Source of the DNA: Rhizophagus irregularis
Taxonomy: Eukaryota; Glomeromycota; Glomeromycetes; Glomerales; Glomeraceae
Length of the DNA: 64,000 nucleotides
Assembly (NCBI RefSeq): GCF_026210795.1
Contig: NC_089441.1
Span: 1,922,001-1,986,000, forward strand
Direction: 5' to 3'
The notes beneath the pieces are model-generated. The model was given only the letters and a program-made list of their open reading frames with translations, had not been told where the DNA came from and did no database searches. Made by a program: the position numbers and the translations under genes. Below are positions 13,138 to 24,956 of this stretch, piece after piece. The stretch's first letter is position 1. Every line of letters begins with the position of its first letter.

Positions 13138-13348
13138 CCCCGAAAAATACATATAGATGATCGGCAAGATTTTGGCCTAAAATAAGCAACGTTTCAGGGC
13201 CGGAATTATGATAATGCCGGTCGGCATCAAAAAGGACATAAAATTTAGGCCGGCACTATCTAAACAAGGCAAGATTTTCATGAAAAGTTACGGAGTTTTA
13301 CAGAAATGACCCTATAAAATAGGGGACCTTTTTATGTATTTTTCGGGG
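13138..13348. mobile_element. 211-bp inverted-repeat element (MITE-like)
   Basis: The element begins CCCCGAAAAATACAT (13138-13152) and ends with its exact reverse complement (13334-13348), a perfect 15-bp terminal inverted repeat. The inside is richer in G+C than the flanks, contains repeated GGCAAGATTTT motifs and has no open frame. Its right edge abuts the point where similarity to the other F-box gene's upstream region begins (TGACCTTTATGTTTGTAACAC at 13350 and 17010). No clear target duplication was found. Confidence 0.6.
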
Positions 13349-13349
13349 G

Positions 13350-13493
13350 TGACCTTTATGTTTGTAACACGATCAGCGCAATTATAAATAACGAACTTCC
13401 CTATAAAATTAAAATTTTAATTTTAAAACCCTTATTATTGTATTTAAATTAAAATTTTAATTTTAAAACCCTTATTATTGTATTTTTAAAACA
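13350..13493 (+). promoter_or_regulatory. Upstream module of F-box gene A with 40-bp tandem duplication
   Basis: TGACCTTTATGTTTGTAACAC opens a block also found upstream of the F-box paralogue (17010-17095). Next to the start codon, a 40-bp unit containing AAAATTTTAATTTTAAAAC and CTTATTATTGTATTT is present twice in tandem (about 13406-13445 and 13446-13485), while the paralogue has one diverged unit. Conservation next to two start codons suggests a core promoter and 5' UTR; that role is inferred. Confidence 0.5.
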
Positions 13494-14969
13494 ATGTTTC
13501 AACTTCCCGCTGATTGCTTGAACGAGATTTTTGAACATTTAGAGAATGAAAAATTTACTTTACATTCATGCATGTTAGTTAATCGTTATTGGTGTGGTGT
13601 TTCTGTGAGAATTTTTTGGAGGAATGTTCGGAATTATAATACTTCGAATTTCAGTACTTTAATTGCTTGCCTTCCAATCACATCAAAAGAAATTTTATAT
13701 AATAATGGAATTTTTATTTCAACCCCAACTTTAAAAACTCCCACTTTTAATTACGCATCATTTTGCAAAGTTTTATCAGTTAATAGAGTTTATTACAAAA
13801 TTGAAAAGCTTCTTGAAAATCAACAAAATATTTCACCACAAAGTCTTAAAAACTATACACCTGTAGTGGCGCAGGAAATTTTTCAAATGTTTATGAAAGA
13901 AATCTCTTCTTTAAGAAGTTTATCTTTTTACTCATATCCAGACATGACTTTTAACATATATTTTATTGGAGCAAAAGATTGTTTAAAAAATCTCACAGAA
14001 TTATGCTGTAGTTCAGATATTTCCACCGAAATATTTTATCAACTATCTCAAACATGTTATAATATACAATCTCTTACTATAGGATTTGAAAGAACTATCA
14101 CAGATGGAATAGCAGATTTAATTTCTGTTCAGAGAAATTTGAAAAGTTTTGATATAATGCTATGTCATGGTCTGAGAGTTGATGAACAGACAAATATAAT
14201 TTTTTCATCATTAATGTCAAAAATTCCTAATACTTTAATTAAATTAAATGTTTATGGAAGAAATAATTATTTTTCATTACCATTTATTGCCAATTTATCA
14301 AATTTACAAAAACTTAAATTATCATTTGATAATAATAAATATTTTGTTAATTTTGAAAAGTTACAATATACTATTTTTCCACAATTACAAATTTTAAAAA
14401 TTCCAGAAAAATATCCAATAAATGGGTTATTAATAAAATTCTTAGAAAACAATGGGAAAAATTTAAAAGAAATTTATATAGGTGAGAATAAATTTAATTG
14501 TGATAATTCATTAAATTTAGCTATTGCTAAGTTCTGTCCAAATCTTAAAAAAATTTCTGTTGGAATTTATTATTATGAATTGGAAACATTAAAAATAATT
14601 TTTAATAATTGCAAGGATTTAGAAAGTATTAAAATTTGGTGTGGTGGGAAATACTTCTTGACTGAAAAAGAAGCATTAGAAGCGTTTGCGAATTACTCAC
14701 AAAATACTTATGAATTGATATTATATTATCAATCTAAAGAACTATTTGAATCGCCTTTGCATCCGGAAGAATTAGAGTCATTTTTTATAAAATGGACAGA
14801 TCGTAAACCACAAAAATCACTTTCATTGGTTGTTGTTAATTATAATATATATAGTTTAAATACAAATGATAAAAATATTGAAATAATTAATAAATATATT
14901 AAATTAGGCATTGTTAAGAAATTCAAGGTTACAGATTTCAATGATGAAGAATGTGATATCATTTCTTAA
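13494..14969 (+). CDS. F-box protein A, single exon, 491 aa
   Basis: The N-terminal 45 residues form a typical fungal F-box (LPADCLNEIFEHL, then LHSCMLVNRYWCGVSVRIFWRN). The rest has leucine-rich-repeat-like spacing (NLKSFDIMLCHGL, NLSNLQKLKLSF, NLKEIYIGENKF, NLKKISVG), as in many F-box/LRR proteins. F-box proteins bind Skp1 and present substrates to SCF ubiquitin ligases; the LRR-like part would choose the substrate, which I cannot predict. There is no intron and the ATG is the first possible one. It is a close paralogue of 17096-18541, matching along its full length with small gaps, so it is a recent duplicate in direct orientation. Confidence 0.88.
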   Translation: MFQLPADCLNEIFEHLENEKFTLHSCMLVNRYWCGVSVRIFWRNVRNYNTSNFSTLIACLPITSKEILYNNGIFISTPTLKTPTFNYASFCKVLSVNRVYYKIEKLLENQQNISPQSLKNYTPVVAQEIFQMFMKEISSLRSLSFYSYPDMTFNIYFIGAKDCLKNLTELCCSSDISTEIFYQLSQTCYNIQSLTIGFERTITDGIADLISVQRNLKSFDIMLCHGLRVDEQTNIIFSSLMSKIPNTLIKLNVYGRNNYFSLPFIANLSNLQKLKLSFDNNKYFVNFEKLQYTIFPQLQILKIPEKYPINGLLIKFLENNGKNLKEIYIGENKFNCDNSLNLAIAKFCPNLKKISVGIYYYELETLKIIFNNCKDLESIKIWCGGKYFLTEKEALEAFANYSQNTYELILYYQSKELFESPLHPEELESFFIKWTDRKPQKSLSLVVVNYNIYSLNTNDKNIEIINKYIKLGIVKKFKVTDFNDEECDIIS

Positions 14970-15640
14970 TATTTAGACTATGTACTGTTCTTGTATTTCT
15001 TATTAATAAAATTAAAAAGTTCATTTATAAATGTATGTACATGTAATTATTAATAAAGTTTAACATATGGTTAAATACAGTATATGAAAATTTCCAATGC
15101 TGTACGCATGTAATGGTAAACTAGATATAAATCATAATCTTACTCCATGACTAAGTTATTTAAAATATCTCTTGTAGAAATTCAGAAATTCTGATTTAAT
15201 TGTTCGAACTGCAGAAATAATTTTTTATTTCAATAGTTTAGGAAAGTCTGAGGCGAAAATAATGATATCTGAATGGCGATTTCTAGACCTTGCTATGAAT
15301 TTTAATATGAAATGAAATTTCGCATGATAATAATTATTTTCACATTAGCTCATAATAGGAAAAAATCTTACGCTTCGCTCTAGAAGAAGGGATTTATTAT
15401 GAATTGGACTTAGAAAATTGATTATGACAGCTCTTCCATATTATAACGAAATAATATTACGAATTTTAAATATGATAAATTATATTACATTGATAATACA
15501 TCATTGTTTTAACTAATTTGGCGACTGATTTTTAAATTAAAAAAAAATAATGTTATATTATTTATTAAAAATTTCTTTCGTTTAAAATTTTAAATTAAAT
15601 TAATGAATAAATTTAACGTTAATAAAAAAATAAAAATTGT
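14970..15640. other. AT-rich spacer downstream of F-box A
   Basis: No gene is seen. Homopolymer A/T tracts increase toward 15640, where a possible retroelement tail begins. Confidence 0.5.
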
Positions 15641-16290
15641 TCTCTTTATTTTTTTTTATTTTTATTTTTATTTTTTTTTTGGTAAAACGAACCGTTCTTT
15701 TATTTATATGATAAAGAACATACAAACATCAAAAAACAGATCTACAGTTTAGTATCAATCAAAAAGCCTAATACCTCCCTCCATACCAAAACCTTCATCC
15801 CATCCGATGAAGTTGTGGTACCATTACCTACCATTAAAATGCACATGTACTGTATGTATGTTCAAAAATAAAAATAAAAACTACCTATCCTATTACAACG
15901 CATCTCTAAATCTACAAAACAAATACTCGTTCACTATAATGCTAAATCTATACCTATTATAAACTACTTTACACATTATGGCGAAATTTTGACGGTGAGA
16001 GCTCCTCCGGTACTTTAAACGTCCCTATATGGCAAGATTTTTCGAAGCTTCTTCCCTACTTTAACGTCCACAAAATCCAACGATTAAACATAAACCTACC
16101 CTTCGTTTGTCATCCATAAGGTCCCAAATAAAATTCAAATCGTCAAAAAATTAGACTACAGAAAGGGCGCGTTGAAAATTGTTCACTTATAGTAACCAGA
16201 TTATATTGTATCAAAGATTTGATGTATGCTTGTATCACGATGGCCCATCCAAAAGGATGTTTCCCACCATAATACCACAAAATAAACCTT
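15641..16290 (-). mobile_element. Possible retroposed fragment, minus strand, with A-rich tail
   Basis: Read on the minus strand, a less AT-rich stretch ends in GAACGGTTCGTTTTACC followed by a long A-rich tail (complement of the T-rich 15642-15682). A tail on moderately GC-richer DNA is the usual appearance of a 3' end of a LINE or other poly(A) retroposon. I found no reverse transcriptase motif and no target duplication, so the 5' limit is only a guess. Confidence 0.3.
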
Positions 16291-17009
16291 TAATAAATAA
16301 AATAAAATATTAATATATCCCGAGCTTCATGATATAACTAAATATTAAACCATAACCCTACTAATTCTATCTGTGAATCAAACTAAACCCTAAAAATAAA
16401 CTACAATAGTTCACCCTTATTCATAACCCAATAAAACCCTTAATTGTAATAATTAAGTTTGCTCTTTTTCATCATAAGAAAAAGGTTAAAAGAATCGACT
16501 AATTAAATGCACTGGGCAAAAATCTAATTAATTTCTTATCGTTATCCAGAGACTAAAAAATTTAAGATATATTTATACTTTCTGATGTTATACTAAATTC
16601 TAAATAAAGACTTCCATTAAAATACCAATCAGAATAATAGTTTCTAAAATAAAATATCGAACCTTGAATCCTTCTATGAAATATAGGATAGTAAATGACA
16701 ACTACTTCCCATCGGTCATGATTACCATTAATGATCCCGTATAACCCCAAAAAATAATAAAACAGCATAACCAATAAATTGCCACTAGTTTAACGTCATC
16801 GCGGACCACCTTAATCCCCTTATGAACCTCATTTGTTGATAGTTTAAGATTATTCCGGACCGCAGTAAATAAAAATACTTACATTTAAACTAAATATAAT
16901 ACTGCGCTCCACAATTAATAGATTCACTAGGTAAGTTCAAACGTTACACTGCAGATGATTCATATCATGCTTATTAATCAATCATCAAATGATAATTATG
17001 AACCGCATG
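16291..17009. other. Spacer upstream of F-box B, with a dispersed-repeat segment
   Basis: A minus-strand open frame at 16562-16774 has no recognisable domain. The segment 16888-16937 (CTAAATATAATACTGCG and following) closely resembles 27170-27215, which lies at the end of an insertion in the BTB array, so the two probably belong to one dispersed repeat family. Confidence 0.45.
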
Positions 17010-17095
17010 ACCTTTATGTTTGTAACACAGCTGACACAATGACATTTTCGTTTTAAATTAAAAATTTTAAAACTCTTTCATTATATTTAAAAACA
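17010..17095 (+). promoter_or_regulatory. Upstream module of F-box gene B
   Basis: TGACCTTTATGTTTGTAACAC at 17010, then AAATTAAAAATTTTAAAAC and an AT-rich run directly before ATG, match the region upstream of F-box gene A. Only one copy of the AT-rich unit is present here. The regulatory role is inferred from position and conservation. Confidence 0.4.
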
Positions 17096-18541
17096 ATGTT
17101 TCAGCTTCCTGATGATTGCTTGAACGAGATTTTTGAACATATAGAAGATGACAGATTTACTTTACATTCATGCTTATTAGTTAATCGTTATTGGTGTGAT
17201 GTTTCTGTGAGAATCCTTTGGAGAAATATTTGGAATTATAGCATTTCGAACTTTAGTACTTTAATTGCTTGCCTTCCAAATGAGTCAAAAGAAATTTTAT
17301 ATAATAATGGAATTATTATTTCAACTCCAACTTTAAAAACTCCCACTTTCAATTATGCATCATTTTGTAAAGTTCTATCGGTTAATCGAGCTCGTTACAA
17401 AATTGAAAGGCTTCTTGTAAATCAACAAATTATTTCACCACAAAGTCTTAAAAATTGTACACTTATAGTGGCGCAGGAAATATTTCAAATGTTCATGAAA
17501 GAAATCCCTTCTTTAAGAAGCTTAACTTTTTATTCATATCCAAATATGACTTTTAACCCAGTATATCTTATTGGAGCAAAAGATTGTTTAAAAAATCTCA
17601 CAGAATTATGCTGTGATTCAGATAATTCTACCGAATTATTTCATCAACTATCTCAAACATGTTATAATATACAAACACTTACTATAGGTTTTGAAAGAAT
17701 TATTTCGAGTGGAATAGCAGATTTAATTTCTGTTCAGAGAAATTTGAAATGGTTTATTATAAGGCTTTGTTATGATCTGACAGTTGATGGATTATCGATT
17801 TTTTCATCATTAATGTCAAAAATTCCTAATACTTTAATTAAATTGGATGTTTATGGAGATAATCATTTTTCATTATCACTTATCGCCAATTTATCAAATT
17901 TACAAGAGCTTAAATTATCATTTGATTGTGATGAATATTTTGTTGATTTTGAAAAGTTACAATATGTTAATTTTCCACATTTACAAGTTTTAACAATTCC
18001 AGATGCATATCCAAAAAATGGGTTACTAATAAAATTCTTAGAAAACAATGGGAAAAATTTAAAAGAAATTTATATAAGTGAGACGAAAGGATGTGATGAT
18101 AATTCATTAAATTTAGCTATTGCTAAGTTCTGTCCAAATCTTAAAAAAATTTCTGTTGGAATTAAGAAATTGGAAACATTAAAAATAATTTTTCATAGTT
18201 GCAAAAATTTAGAAAGTATTAAAATTTGGTGCGGATGGGAATTCTTGAGTATAAAAGAAGCATTGGAAGCATTTGCGAAATATTCACAAAATACTTACGA
18301 ATTGATATTATTTCATGAATTTACAGAACGATTTAAATTGGTACCAGAAGAATTAGAGTCTGCTTTTATGAAATGGACAGATCGTGAACCGCAAAAATCA
18401 TTTTCATTAGTAGTTATTAAATATGACGGAATTAGTTTAGATTCTGATGAAAATATTGAAATAATTAATAAATATATTAAATTAGGCGTTATTAAGAAAT
18501 TTAAAGCTACGAATTTTGAAGATGAAGATTATTATTATTAG
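17096..18541 (+). CDS. F-box protein B, single exon, 481 aa
   Basis: F-box at residues 1-45 (LPDDCLNEIFEHI, then LHSCLLVNRYWCDVSVRILWRN) followed by LRR-like segments (NLQELKLSFDCDEYF, NLKEIYISETKG, NLKKISVGIKKLETL). It aligns with F-box protein A throughout; the main differences are a few short indels, such as the shorter loop around KISVGIKKLE and a different acidic C-terminus. Predicted to be a Skp1-binding SCF adaptor. Divergence is spread over the LRR-like part, as expected if substrate recognition drifts after duplication. Confidence 0.88.
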   Translation: MFQLPDDCLNEIFEHIEDDRFTLHSCLLVNRYWCDVSVRILWRNIWNYSISNFSTLIACLPNESKEILYNNGIIISTPTLKTPTFNYASFCKVLSVNRARYKIERLLVNQQIISPQSLKNCTLIVAQEIFQMFMKEIPSLRSLTFYSYPNMTFNPVYLIGAKDCLKNLTELCCDSDNSTELFHQLSQTCYNIQTLTIGFERIISSGIADLISVQRNLKWFIIRLCYDLTVDGLSIFSSLMSKIPNTLIKLDVYGDNHFSLSLIANLSNLQELKLSFDCDEYFVDFEKLQYVNFPHLQVLTIPDAYPKNGLLIKFLENNGKNLKEIYISETKGCDDNSLNLAIAKFCPNLKKISVGIKKLETLKIIFHSCKNLESIKIWCGWEFLSIKEALEAFAKYSQNTYELILFHEFTERFKLVPEELESAFMKWTDREPQKSFSLVVIKYDGISLDSDENIEIINKYIKLGVIKKFKATNFEDEDYYY

Positions 18542-20131
18542 ACTACAGTATGTATTCATATCCTTATTAGTTATTAACAAAATTAAAATTTTTTATATAC
18601 TTTAATAATGAAATGTATGATCATAAATTTATATTTTACATTAAAATACTTTACATGATTTTTTTGTTAACATAAACTTTTCTAAAATACTAGTCCTTTG
18701 TATTGTATCAATCAAATATGTGAAAGCCAAGAAATAACTCAAAGAAAAATAAATAAAATAAAGTGTCCAATTTTATAGAATTATATATCAAAGATTGATG
18801 AATGCTTATATTATTATATTCGCTATTATAAAATTTTCGGTAAATTAAGCATAATAAAGTTTGATATAATATTCTAAGAAATTTTTATTGTTAATTGATC
18901 GAACCGTATTTTTTTTTTCACGGCTGTTAGGAGTAAGATATCAAAAGTACTTTAGTAATTAACCACATATATTACTCAAACTATTATGATCAGAAAATTT
19001 GAAAAGCGGTTTCATAATAAATATCCAATCAAATTTTTTTTTTTATTTGTAAAATTATAAAGTACAATGCAATAATTAAATAAATTCACATAGTACTGTA
19101 CGTTGATCATGAAATTAAATTTCAGTTTATTGAATTTAATGCATTATAACTCGAAATTTTATTAAGAAATTTCGTATTGTGTATTAAGACAAAAATATAT
19201 TTTCCATGGCTGGTTATATATAAAACTCGTTACATTTAATATGTTATAAGTCATTTATTGACTTGAACTTATGAAACCAATTGTTAATGAAATAATCCAA
19301 ATAAATCCGTTGTTGAATTAATATACTATGAGATGATGAGATAAAAAAAAAATTATATTGGAAAATCATTTATCTTACAAAAAATTAGTCATAACTTTAG
19401 CAATTTTATTTCATCCACAATATTGAATATTTTTACTTAGGAATTTTGCCTTTTCCATTTCTTCTATCATACAATATTTTCATAAAATACGCAAAGTTTT
19501 CTATATTATACCTAAAAATGCATTTATCTTTCAACTATATTAAGATAATGACTAAAATGCAGTTTATAATTGTTGATAACATTAAACTATTGATCCTAAA
19601 TTTATTCCTTTTTAATATAAAGTCTTATGGATAGTTAAGAGTTAAACCTTCAGTTAATCATGGTTATAATTTTCTTTTTATATATATACTAATCAAGAAA
19701 TATAAATACAAATAAAAAGGTAAAGGTATCATAAGTTACAGTCAGTCACGTGTATGAAAAATTAAAATGGTATATATATTTATTTATATACATATATAAT
19801 TATATCATACTGGGTATAGCTTGTGGCAATAATGTTTATCTAAAATTACCCAATTATTTTTGAACAATCTATATGTATTATGGTTAAAATTATCGGTAAA
19901 AATTGGCGTAACCGACAATTGACAAAAATAATGTCATTACATTACTTTATAGAAATAATTATTAATCTGTTTGGACATAATAACATAATAATAAATAAAT
20001 TCTATTATTAGATAAAAAAAAAAATTCCAATAACGTATTGTATAAGATCGTTATATGATGTATCTTTAATTTAGAATGTCTTAATTCCTTTTCTTTATCA
20101 AATTATTGCTCAATTTACTTAATAAATAAAA
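18542..20131. other. AT-rich spacer
   Basis: About 1.6 kb of AT-rich DNA. A short open frame at 19446-19634 is low-complexity and not convincing. No RNA gene or repeat boundary is seen. Confidence 0.5.
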
Positions 20132-21802
20132 ATGTCTTTTTTTAGAGCTCATTATTTTCATAGAAATATTCTACCATCTCGTCAAATCTCATTTCTTCAA
20201 CCACCAAAAATTGCCTTAGGAAAATCCAATTCTCATTTTCTTCGTTTATCACAATTAAAATCATTTACAAAGTCTGTTTCTACTTCTTCATCTTCTCTTC
20301 AGGAGGGGATTAATCCAGTATGAGCATATTTCTGTCTTTTTATATATATATTTTTAGTTAAATTATTAAATACATTTTTTTATTATTTTATTAATAGATT
20401 TTTACCGCATACCCCTTTATAACTTTTTTCAGTAGTCTTATGTTGGTAGATATTATTTATACCTTTTGTCAAAATAAATGTACTAAATATCACATTATTA
20501 AGACTTTTGAAAATGGTAATCAACCTAAAGTAGAGATTTCACATTCAAAATATTTATCTCGATCTGAGATGATTGATCAACTTAAAAATATTTTTAACCC
20601 TCATGAAGATCAATCTTTTTATCATATCATTTATGGTATAAATGGAATTGGTAAATCAACTTTAGTTAAAACTGCATCAAAAGAAGTTGGGCAAGGTGTT
20701 ATATATGTTGAAATTCCTGCTAGTGTTTATGATTTAAATGAAGCTTTTGCAAAAGCTCTTAATATGTCACCTAATAAATTTACTTTTACAAACCGAATAG
20801 CACGATCATTCTTAGGTAAATCTAGTATTAAAATTTTTATTATTCATTATTTAATAAAATATAATTTTGATCCTTATTTTTTTCTTTTCGTAGAAGGATC
20901 TAAAGAACCAGAATTAAAACAATATTTAGAAGCCATTAAATATGGTGCTGAAGTGTACAAAAGGAAACATGGCAAACCTCCAGTCATTATTTACGATAAT
21001 GTGGATCACTTAGTTGCAAAGCATTCAAAAATCCTTGATTTACTTCAGAATGATGCTAAGAAAAGCGCTGATGACAAAAAATATATTACGGTATTTGTTA
21101 GCGGTAAAAATAGTACTTTTAACAAAATGTATTGTAAGTGTCTATAAAGTTTTTTTAATTCAATTTCTTTATTACAGGCAAATTTATAGAAAAATTAATA
21201 TTTTTACTTTTTTTAGCAAATAAACATATTTGGCCACATGCAAAAAAACTAGTAATGGAAATTGGTGAACTTAGTAAAGAAGAATCAATGAATTATTTAG
21301 TTAATAAGCGCGGGATTAAAACCATAAAAGAAGGCAGGATTGATACTACAGAAGCAGAAAAATTATATGAATTAGTTGGTGGTAATATTAGGGATTTGAG
21401 TAATGTAGCAGATAAATTTAATGCATCTTTTGAAGGTAAATTTAATAATAATTTATATTAAATAAATTTATAAATTACTATTTCTTATTAACTCTTTTTT
21501 TTTTTTTTTTTTCTGCAGATATTAAGCAACATAAATTAAATCGAGTTTTTCGTAAATTTTGTAATGCAAAATTAAATAAAAATCAGGTATATCATAAAGC
21601 AGGAAAGAATGTAATCGAGGCTTTATTATATAATAATAAAATGCTTGACTACTTGACATATAGGAAATTCTTTAATAATCCTGATGAAGCTGACGAAGTT
21701 TTGGAGGCTAATGTATTTGCACATCATCCAGAAAAACATACTGTAACATTTGAGTCTCGTGTTATAGAACGTTACGTCCAAGAAAATGCTCAATATATTT
21801 AA
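20132..21802 (+). CDS. P-loop NTPase (AAA/STAND-like) with presequence-like N-terminus, five exons
   Basis: My model is exons 20132-20317, 20398-20815, 20894-21133, 21217-21435 and 21519-21802, with GT-AG introns in agreeing phases, 448 residues. Exon 1 is rich in Arg, Lys, Ser and Thr and nearly free of acids (FFRAHYFHRNILPSRQISF), which suggests mitochondrial import. A hydrophobic segment follows (ITFFSSLMLVDIIY). Walker A is GINGIGKST; a Walker B-like strand is VIIYDNVDHL; VFVSGKNS lies where a sensor-1 strand is expected. The C-terminal part (GELSKEESMNYLVNKRG, then ELVGGNIRDL) resembles the helical lid of archaeal-type ATPases (Arch_ATPase-like). The 78-bp second intron keeps the frame open if retained. 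Function beyond nucleotide binding is unknown. Confidence 0.75.
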
Positions 21803-22689
21803 TAAATAAAGTCTATGATTTATTCAATAAAAAATTAGGAATAGACTACATTAGTTAATAATAAAGCCATGTTATGATGTTTTTTTTTTATGCTGATTGA
21901 TCAATATTTTATATCAACTCAAAAAATTCTGGTATTTTTTAATGGTATATATATATATATATATAATGATAAAATGATAACTATTAAACTTCAATCATTT
22001 TAAAGTGAATCCAATACAATTTCATTCATATATTAATAGTAATTAATATGTAACTACAGAACTTTCATTACATGGTACTTTCTTAAATATATCTGCACCA
22101 TAAATTCACATATGGCTTGTATGACATAGTAGATTAAAACAACTTTATTAGGGTGTTTTGCCATAAAATTGGACGATATGTGCAATAAACCTATTCAAAT
22201 GATATCTATTTATTTCTGTCATAAAGATTTAACGATTTAGTACATAATAATTAGAAATTATAAAAATAAATATAAAAGGTAATAGTACAGCTAATAGGTT
22301 CAGTTGACGTTAATTTTATTGTTGATTTTTAAGATTTAATATTTTTTTTTCCATTTAATTTGATGCAAAAGAAAAGATTAAACTCATTTGAATAAAGATT
22401 TTTTGTTGCTTAAGACATGAAATCAAGTAACCAATTTTCTTATTATTATTATACTAAATATCCATATACTGTAGTTATAACCCTTGTAAAATAACGTATA
22501 GTATTTCATATAAAAAAATTATACTAATTATAATTTAAATTAAAAACTTATCCGATAATAAAGATAAACTTAGAAATAGTGAAAATCAGTATTTGCGTTA
22601 ATTCATAATAAACCTTTTTATAAATTTATAAATCATATTCTATTCATATTATAAAGACCCCCTAAAAGGATAAATATATAACGGTTTAA
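21803..22689. other. Spacer with short AT microsatellite
   Basis: AT-rich; an (AT)n run occurs at about 21945-21965. It lies between two convergent genes and nothing else is recognised. Confidence 0.5.
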
Positions 22690-24159
22690 CTATTTTTTAA
22701 TTACTTGGAATACTTCATAATTCTCAACCATAAAGTTTTCTGGAATATCTATCTTAGGATAGATTATACCAACATTAATACTATAAAAATACCAATTATT
22801 AGCTCCACTACAGAGAAAGTCGCCCATATGCGGTCCTTGAGTATCATGGCAATAAATAGCATAATTTGCATTATTAACATAACTTAATTTTGCATTAGAA
22901 ATATCTTTTTCATCTTTAAGATAAAATAGAAAACTATCTGTAGTGTTTTTCCAAATATTACTTCCACACCAATCAAGTGGATTATAACCTCCAACTAATT
23001 GTTTTGTACCTTGAATTTTTGCTATCCAAATAGTAGCTCCTTTATTATCACAATTTCTATGAAATGATGAAGCATTAAATCCATCCCTATCAGAATTATA
23101 TAATAATTTAAATTCATAAGGGTTATCATATTTATCATAGGAAGAATCTTTTCTATCAATCCATGAAGCAAATAGTGGAATATGATTTGATTCAATCAAG
23201 GTTGAATCAAGTTTTGGTCTTCTTGAAGACATTACATTAGTTTTAGGTTTCATATCAGGAACTATATGAAATTCTAAAAGTTTATGAATTAAATCTTGAG
23301 GCAAGATTTCTTTATAACAATAAACTTTATAAAAGAAATCTGCAGGGTTAATATCATAAAATCTAATCAAAGGGATAAACCTTTGTAATGACCTTTCAAT
23401 TTTTATAATATCTTCTTTACTCCATTTCGTTGGATCATTTATCACGTTTTGTTGATAAAAACACCATTTTAATAAACCTTCCCAAATCTTAATTTCTTCC
23501 ATATTTAAATCATCCCGTTTAATCAACATTTCCAATAATGGAGCTTTTAAATCAATAAATTTATCTGAATTAAATAAAATTTTAGGTTCTTCACAGATTT
23601 TTTCAAGACAAAAATCCCATAAATCCGTAAATGTTTCATGTTGATAAACAGTTTCAAGAATACCAGTTGGATTTTGATACAAAAATTCAGTTTGATGTTC
23701 AATTAAATATTCTTGAATATAAGTAATCAATTGTTGAATATTAAGTTCATCAACTGCTATCAAAAGTTTTAATACTTCAGGACCTTGTAAATTTTTCAAT
23801 TCAATATTTCCACAATAAATAAATCTAATAGTAAAATATTATAAATAAATTTAATATTAAATAAATGCAAAGGAATATTACATTTTTAATGTTTTATATA
23901 ATTACCTGAGAATGATATTAAATAAATGAGGAGAAATATTTGGTTTTCTTAAAATAAATTTTCCGTCCTTTTTCTCAGCCCATTCATTAGAAAATGCAGA
24001 TCGAAAATATTGAGACCTGATACATAAAATGCTTGAATGAGCATGTATCTCTTTAATATTTAGTTCATCCCCTGCATAAATAATAACATCGTATCCTAAT
24101 TCAGTTTCAAAAAGCTTTTCATAATCACTTGATAATTCTGCCCAAAATTTTGAAGACAT
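22690..24159 (-). CDS. BTB-BACK-TLDc protein, tandem unit 1, two exons
   Basis: Exon 1 is 24159-23906 and exon 2 is 23824-22690, with the family intron at AG|A; the product is 462 residues. BTB includes YDVIIYAGDELN and IHAHSSILCIRSQYFRSAFS; BACK includes LLIAVDELNIQQLI and IWEGLLKWCF; TLDc includes FKLLYNSDRDGF, GGYNPLDWCG and the end YEVFQVIKK. It is the first of four related minus-strand units (to 33668) that share coding sequence and upstream spacer. Predicted Cullin-3 adaptor; the divergence from neighbours is mostly in the linker between BACK and TLDc. Confidence 0.88.
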
Positions 24160-24956
24160 CGTTTTAAAATATTTAGGATGAAAAAAAAAAAATTGTTTGC
24201 AATGTAATACAATTTAATTATATTTATATCAATAAAGCCATGCATATTGCCAATCCATAGATATTCGGGTATCGGGTATACAATAAACCGGTGCTAAATG
24301 TATAGTGAAACAAATTATAATCTGCATTATATGAAACTATAAAAATTTATGAATAATTTTAAATAAACTAATAGTATGAAATTAAGCATCCCTATTTGCA
24401 TGAGATAGTATGATATTATAATCTAAAATTATAAAAGAATTTATTATATTAAAGATTCTCTTTATCAATCCATGAAGTAGAAAAGCAATATGGATTTATT
24501 TAATTAACGCTAAATCCTTATAAAAGAGACGTGCATGTTTAAATGTTTAAAATTAAATTAAGAAATAAATTTGCTAATCATCTTTCAATTTTTGAAATCT
24601 TATTATGAATGAAACATTTCATATCAATTTCAAATTCAAATCTTTTTCTGATAATTAGCATCAGCAGTGGTTTTTATATTGTAAATTTATTAGAGTTAAT
24701 AGTTCTGCGTTTTTTTTAAAAAAATTTACTTAATGGTTTATTAATTTGATGAGAAATTAAAACAAATGATACAAATTTTAATAAACATAATTGGATAAAG
24801 ATTGCAATACCTGATACCTTTTCAACTTTTGTATAATATTAAAATTAAAATTTTTAGATCTTTTGTCTAGGATAATAAAACAATAAACTTATATTCAACG
24901 ATTAATGAACTGGATAATGATTCATATACCTCTTTACATTATTAATGCATAAATTA
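24160..24956. repeat. Spacer duplicated in the tandem array (copy 1)
   Basis: This stretch, including GCATATTGCCAATCCAT and CAATAAACCGGTGCTAAATG, is matched segment by segment by the spacer 26427-27957, apart from a roughly 700-bp insertion in the latter. The duplicated unit was therefore gene plus spacer, about 2.3 kb. Confidence 0.7.

Noticed and set aside
14267-14452. Minus-strand frames inside the F-box genes (also 17863-18048)
   Set aside because: They mirror each other because the F-box genes are paralogues; the plus strand has the domain structure.
22705-22887. Plus-strand frames opposite TLDc exons (also 27973-28206)
   Set aside because: Opposite-strand shadows of the BTB-BACK-TLDc genes.
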